DNA of 64,000 nucleotides from Variovorax sp. OV700 (GTDB lineage Bacteria; Pseudomonadota; Gammaproteobacteria; Burkholderiales; Burkholderiaceae_C). Shown piece after piece: positions 60,874 to 64,000 of this stretch. Below the pieces are notes generated by a model. That model did not search any database, was not told the origin of the DNA, and saw nothing but the letters and a program-made list of their open reading frames with translations. The stretch spans positions 186,001-250,000 of the forward strand of contig NZ_FNDR01000002.1 of the NCBI RefSeq assembly GCF_900099805.1, written 5' to 3'. Numbering within the stretch: the stretch's first letter is position 1; each line of letters begins with the position of its first letter. A program made the translations under genes and the position numbers.

Positions 60874-62109
60874 TCATTGCAGGGCCCTCCCTTGCGCTGT
60901 CCACGCGCCGACCACCGATTGCTCGACCAGTTCGACGAACGAGTCGTAGGCGTCGACCGCCCGCTTGTAGGTCTTGGCGGCACCCTCGTATTTCTGCACG
61001 TCGTAGACCGTGGCGAACTCGGCAGCCTTGTTGCTGGTCACGCTCGTCTTCGGGATCTCGACCGGCAGCGTGTACTCGCCGTAGGTTGCCTGGATCCATT
61101 GGCGCACGGCCGGCATGGCGGGATCGGCTGCGTCCACGCGGCTCAGCAGCACATGGAGAAAGTCGAAGGCCTTGCCTTCGCGGTCCTTGCTCTGGCCGTC
61201 GAGGTTACCGCCCAGATCGGCAAGCAGCGACCAGAACTGGGCGGACGACGCGAAGTCGAGACCGGATGGCGGCACCGGAACGACGATGCCGTTCGCGGCC
61301 CACAACGCATTGATGGTGACGTACGACAGGGAAGGGGGCGTGTCGATCACGATCACGTCGTAAAGGTCGCGCACCGATTCCAGGCCCTCGTTCAGCACGT
61401 CCCAGAACTTGGCGCCGGGTTGTTGCATCTGGCGGGCGGGGAGGGCGAACTCCGCGGAGAAGAGAAAGGGCGCGGCCGCGACAAGGTCGATCCCATCCCA
61501 GTAGGTAGACCGGATCGCGTAGCGGATGTCGTTCTCGCTGCCGTCGCACAGCGGCCCGATGGTCATGTCCTCGGTAACCTCGGCTTCGGGCAGCAGGCCA
61601 TGCAGCGTCGTCAGCGAACCCTGGGGATCGGTGTCGATCGCCAGCACGCGGTGGCCGCGGAGGCTGAGCCCCTGCGCCAGCACCATGGCGGTGGTGGTCT
61701 TGGCCACGCCGCCCTTGAAGTTGCCGACAGCGATGGTGATGGCTTTGCGGCCCGCCGGCCGCATCTTTTCCGCACGGTAGGTCTTGGTCCAGCGGCGCAG
61801 TTCGTCGAGCTCGAAGGTTCGCTTGCCGCCCGAAGGCGTCAGCCGGCCGGCCGGGAGATCCTCCTTGGTGATGCGGTAGGCGACATGGGCCTTGTCAACG
61901 CCGCAGAGTGCGGCCAGTTGAGCGGTGGAGTAGGTCGGCGGGATCTTGCGGGCCTCGGGTGCCAGCAGCATGCCGCGGATCTGCTCCACCATCGATCCGG
62001 CGCGCGTGGCAAGCGCCGCGATCTTCTGCATGTTGATGGTTTGGCGGGGTGGAACCTGAAGCTCGGTGGAAACCAGGTTTCCACTGACCGGCGGCACGGG
62101 AACTGACAT
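60874..62109 (-). CDS. parA: ParA-family partition ATPase (type Ia, with N-terminal DNA-binding domain)
   Basis: 411 residues from the ATG at 62107-62109. An N-terminal helix-turn-helix region (STAQLAALCGVDKAHVAYRI) precedes the ATPase: AVGNFKGGVAKTTTAMVLAQ is the deviant Walker A (KGGVAKT), VLAIDTDPQGSL Walker A-prime and DVIVIDTPPSLSY Walker B. The long N-terminus and an inverted repeat just upstream fit a type Ia ParA that represses its own promoter. A later ATG at 62031 is possible; copy 4 of the palindrome would then lie in the leader. Confidence 0.94.
   Translation of the reverse strand: MSVPVPPVSGNLVSTELQVPPRQTINMQKIAALATRAGSMVEQIRGMLLAPEARKIPPTYSTAQLAALCGVDKAHVAYRITKEDLPAGRLTPSGGKRTFELDELRRWTKTYRAEKMRPAGRKAITIAVGNFKGGVAKTTTAMVLAQGLSLRGHRVLAIDTDPQGSLTTLHGLLPEAEVTEDMTIGPLCDGSENDIRYAIRSTYWDGIDLVAAAPFLFSAEFALPARQMQQPGAKFWDVLNEGLESVRDLYDVIVIDTPPSLSYVTINALWAANGIVVPVPPSGLDFASSAQFWSLLADLGGNLDGQSKDREGKAFDFLHVLLSRVDAADPAMPAVRQWIQATYGEYTLPVEIPKTSVTSNKAAEFATVYDVQKYEGAAKTYKRAVDAYDSFVELVEQSVVGAWTAQGRALQ
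62066..62084. repeat. parS-like palindrome, copy 4 (start of parA)
   Basis: GTGGAAACCAGGTTTCCAC within the first 15 codons of parA as annotated. ParB bound here could affect parA expression. Confidence 0.78.
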
Positions 62110-62122
62110 TTTGTATGGCCTT

Positions 62123-62162
62123 ATTCGACAGAATCTGGCAATTCTATGAGAATCTGTCGAAT
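62123..62162. promoter_or_regulatory. parA promoter inverted repeat (candidate ParA operator)
   Basis: ATTCGACAGAATCT (62123-62136) and AGAATCTGTCGAAT (62149-62162) are inverted with one mismatch in 14 and a 12-bp spacer. A further TATCGACA follows at 62173-62180. The repeat sits 13 bp upstream of the parA start, where a type Ia ParA would bind to repress. Confidence 0.65.
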
Positions 62163-62205
62163 GGACAAGTTCTATCGACAAGCCCGCCGTAGCAGCCCCA
62201 AGTAT

Positions 62206-62221
62206 TGTGAGGACGGTTGGG
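62206..62221 (-). repeat. inverted iteron copy near parA
   Basis: The minus strand reads CCCAACCGTCCTCACA, matching the iteron core with two differences. It is opposite in orientation to the main array and lies close to the parA operator. Confidence 0.6.
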
Positions 62222-62353
62222 GACCAAGGCCCCCAAAGGCCGCGCGCGCGGTTGGGATGCGGCCACAAACCGGGTCAGGGTGCCTGCAGCCCCCGATAAG
62301 CCGGGTCCATTGCGCGCTTTGCGCCTGATTACGGGGTGCGTAGGGGACGGCAA

Positions 62354-62467
62354 CCCATATCCACTCACATTGGAACCCATCCGAACTCACAAAAGCCGCG
62401 TCAGTCTCCCAACCAGGCTCACTTCAAACCCCAACCGATCTCACATTCAATCCCAACCGATCTCACA
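62354..62467 (+). repeat. origin iteron array (five 16-bp repeats, mostly at 22-bp spacing)
   Basis: Repeats start at 62354, 62376, 62408, 62430 and 62452. The best copies are CCCAACCGATCTCACA (twice). The others are CCCATATCCACTCACA, CCCATCCGAACTCACA and CCCAACCAGGCTCACT. Intervals are 22, 32, 22 and 22 bp, so most lie two helical turns apart on one face of the DNA. This is the binding pattern of Rep_3-type initiators. Confidence 0.8.
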
Positions 62468-62572
62468 GCCGCAGGCGTAAGTACCTGTCACGCAACAGGA
62501 AAACGCATCCTCAACTCTTCAATCTCCCAAGTGTTTATCTGCAAACATACCAAGGCACCACCACACGCCTAA

Positions 62573-62592
62573 TGTGAATTGACTGAATCACA
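62573..62592. promoter_or_regulatory. rep promoter inverted repeat TGTGA-10 bp-TCACA (candidate Rep operator)
   Basis: TGTGAATTGACTGAATCACA lies 44 bp upstream of the rep start codon. Its TCACA arms equal the end of the iteron. In iteron plasmids the Rep dimer represses its own gene at an inverted repeat of partial iterons, so this fits autoregulation. Confidence 0.6.
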
Positions 62593-62636
62593 ATGCAAAG
62601 GCATGATGTGAAACCACTTTATTGCCGCCGCAGACC

Positions 62637-64000
62637 ATGGTCGAGGAAGAAAATTCACAGTCACGGTCTCCGCCCCGGCAATCGCCCACGGCCGAAGAAC
62701 AGAGCGTGGCCAAGGCCAACGAGGCCATCGCCATCCGCCCCAAGCGCGGGCGGCTCACCTTGCTTTCGCGGCGCATTTACAACGCGCTGCTTTACCACTC
62801 GCAGCGCCAGGGCGTGGACGAGCCGGTCTATAAGCTGACGCTGAGCGAACTGATCGGCGACGCCCGCTTCAATTCGAACAACACGGAGCTGCTGAAATCG
62901 CACCTGCGCGACATGCAGGCCACGACCATCGAGTGGTCGACCAGCAGCAGTTCCCTCAAGCGATGGGTGTCGTCGCAGCTGCTTGGCACCGTCACCATCG
63001 AGGAGCAGGGCAGGGGGCGGCCCTGCATGGTGACCTGGCGCTATCCGGACGAGATCAAGGAGCGGCTGGTCAAGCCGCACCAGTACACGCGCGTGCTGCT
63101 CGAGATGAGCAGCCAGATGCGCAGTTATTCCGCCGCCGTGCTGTACGAGATCGGCGCGCGCTATCTCACCTCGCCCGGGCGCCTGTCGATGCGGGAGGAT
63201 GTCGTCTGGTGGGCCGCGGTGCTGACGGGCCGCAGCGACATCAAGGAAGTCGACTACCGCTTTCTCAAGCGCGACGTCATCAGCAAGGCGCTGGCCGAGA
63301 TCGACGCGCTGTGCGAAGACTTCGGACTCGAGCTGATCGAGCACAAGCGCGGCCGCAAGATCGAGGAGATCCAGTTCAGGGTCGTTCCCAAGATCCAGCA
63401 GCGTCTGGGGGACATCAGTGCATCGAACCGGAACGTCTTCGACCTGGAGTTGGTCGGGCGCCTCATCGCGCTGGGCCTCAAGCAGGACGAGGCCCAGGAC
63501 CTCTACGCCACGACTGATGAAGGGCAGATCCGCGCCACGCTGGACCACGTGGACCAGCGCCTGCGCAACGCGGCCATGCCGGAGCTCAAGTCGCCGGCCG
63601 CCTATTTCAAGGACGCGCTGAAGAAAGGCTATGCCGGCGTGACCGCCATGGAGCCGGCGTCCGGTAGCAATGGGCAGCCGCCCGTGCTCGCGCCGCCTGT
63701 GGCTGCGCTGTCGGAGGCCGATCGGCTGCGGCGCATCCGAGAGCTCTGGGAAAACGACCGCATGGGGCAGGCGCGCGCCGTGTTCGCCGAGATGCCTCAG
63801 GGCATGCAGGCCGAAGTATGCACACGCTTCGAGGTCGCGCGGCTCGAACAGATGGCGGCCCCCATCGCGCGCGCCTGGCGGAGGGACGGCCCGGCGAGCC
63901 GCGTGGCCGCCACCACCTTCTACCGCTGGCTCGCGCAGGACACCTGGCCGGAGGAGCCAACCGACCGGGTGCTGCTGGATTTTGCCCTGCAACGTGGTGT
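62637..64000 (+). CDS. Rep_3-family replication initiation protein (partial, C-terminus off window)
   Basis: The first 454 residues are visible from MVEEENSQSRSPPRQSP. LTLLSRRIYNALLYHSQRQ, YKLTLSELIGDARFNSNN and WVSSQLLGTVTIEEQG form winged helix 1. LLEMSSQMRSYSAAVLYEIGARYL and VISKALAEIDALCEDFGLELIEHKRG form winged helix 2 of the RepB/Rep_3 superfamily. A long C-terminal extension (LSEADRLRRIRELWENDRMGQARAVFAEM...) exceeds small-plasmid Rep proteins and fits initiators of megaplasmids or chromids. It is divergent from parA across the iteron origin. Confidence 0.9.
   Translation, partial: MVEEENSQSRSPPRQSPTAEEQSVAKANEAIAIRPKRGRLTLLSRRIYNALLYHSQRQGVDEPVYKLTLSELIGDARFNSNNTELLKSHLRDMQATTIEWSTSSSSLKRWVSSQLLGTVTIEEQGRGRPCMVTWRYPDEIKERLVKPHQYTRVLLEMSSQMRSYSAAVLYEIGARYLTSPGRLSMREDVVWWAAVLTGRSDIKEVDYRFLKRDVISKALAEIDALCEDFGLELIEHKRGRKIEEIQFRVVPKIQQRLGDISASNRNVFDLELVGRLIALGLKQDEAQDLYATTDEGQIRATLDHVDQRLRNAAMPELKSPAAYFKDALKKGYAGVTAMEPASGSNGQPPVLAPPVAALSEADRLRRIRELWENDRMGQARAVFAEMPQGMQAEVCTRFEVARLEQMAAPIARAWRRDGPASRVAATTFYRWLAQDTWPEEPTDRVLLDFALQRG

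Larger units (their letters stand above)
62163..62636. other. replication origin region (oriV) between parA and rep
   Basis: This 474-bp gap separates the divergent parA and rep genes. It holds a forward array of five iterons (62354-62467), an inverted copy (62206-62221), a GGTTGGGA half-copy near 62250, a lower-GC stretch at about 62500-62600 suited to strand opening, and an inverted repeat at the rep promoter. No convincing consensus DnaA box was found by eye. Confidence 0.8.

Noticed and set aside
62500..62636. DnaA boxes in the origin
   Set aside because: TTATCTGCA-like words are present, but none matches TTATNCACA well enough to be called by eye.
1..64000. tRNA, rRNA, riboswitch or CRISPR array
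   Set aside because: Reading both strands, I found no cloverleaf with CCA context, no rRNA sequence, no known riboswitch core and no array of spaced identical repeats; the iterons are contiguous replication repeats.

Overview
The window is high-GC DNA that reads like a soil betaproteobacterium of the Comamonadaceae, most like Variovorax. This is inferred from the gene style: several LysR regulators, two Bug-type solute-binding proteins, an MHS-type MFS transporter, a Burkholderia-type porin and a PilE/FimT/PilV/PilW/PilX/PilY1 minor pilin operon. No rRNA, tRNA or CRISPR array was seen. The right end (about 56.5-64 kb) carries a replication and partition module: parB, parA, an iteron origin and a Rep_3-type initiator, beside a DUF3701 tyrosine recombinase. 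The window therefore probably lies at the origin of a megaplasmid, chromid or second chromosome, not in the middle of a primary chromosome.

Layout. 0-8.7 kb: a long leftward catabolic and uptake operon with a cyclase-family hydrolase, a sugar-type ABC importer (binding protein, double ATPase, and a permease that is a tandem fusion of two permease units), a small ORF with a consensus ribosome binding site, an SCP2-alpha/beta hydrolase fusion and two more alpha/beta hydrolases. 8.8-10.2 kb: a divergent LacI-family regulator with three copies of a TGAAGCGCTTCA-type operator between it and the operon. 10.2-20.6 kb: small metabolic sets, each with its own regulator (LysR/MBL/SnoaL; Bug/dehydrogenase; Phd-ParE-type toxin-antitoxin; GntR; Rrf2/reductase; HCCA isomerase/MFS/LysR). 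20.8-32.2 kb: signalling genes, namely a PAS-GGDEF cyclase, TerC with a universal stress protein, a TctD/TctE-like two-component pair, an exported intradiol dioxygenase, and a second two-component pair whose kinase has a very large Gly/Pro-rich periplasmic insert. 32.4-34.05 kb: an intact IS1182-family insertion sequence with visible terminal inverted repeats.

34.1-45 kb: accessory genes. These are a VOC protein, a tautomerase with a TetR regulator, an amidohydrolase/alpha-beta hydrolase/FAH operon with a divergent AraC regulator, a lipoprotein, a frameshifted VOC gene, an APH-type phosphotransferase and a MORN-repeat protein. 45-52.2 kb: the translationally coupled minor pilin operon ending in pilY1. 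52.4-56.3 kb: a porin, a Bug binding protein, a LysR regulator and a LigI-like lactonase, consistent with use of an aromatic-derived acid. 56.6-64 kb: the integrase and the replicon maintenance module.

The strongest non-gene signals are these: (i) three LacI-type operators; (ii) six 11-bp-phased CTGTCA-like hexamers upstream of terC; (iii) four copies of the 19-bp palindrome GTGGAAACC(A/T)GGTTTCCAC in and around parAB, the likely centromere; (iv) five 16-bp iterons, four of them in 22-bp register, with outlying copies and a matching inverted repeat at the rep promoter.
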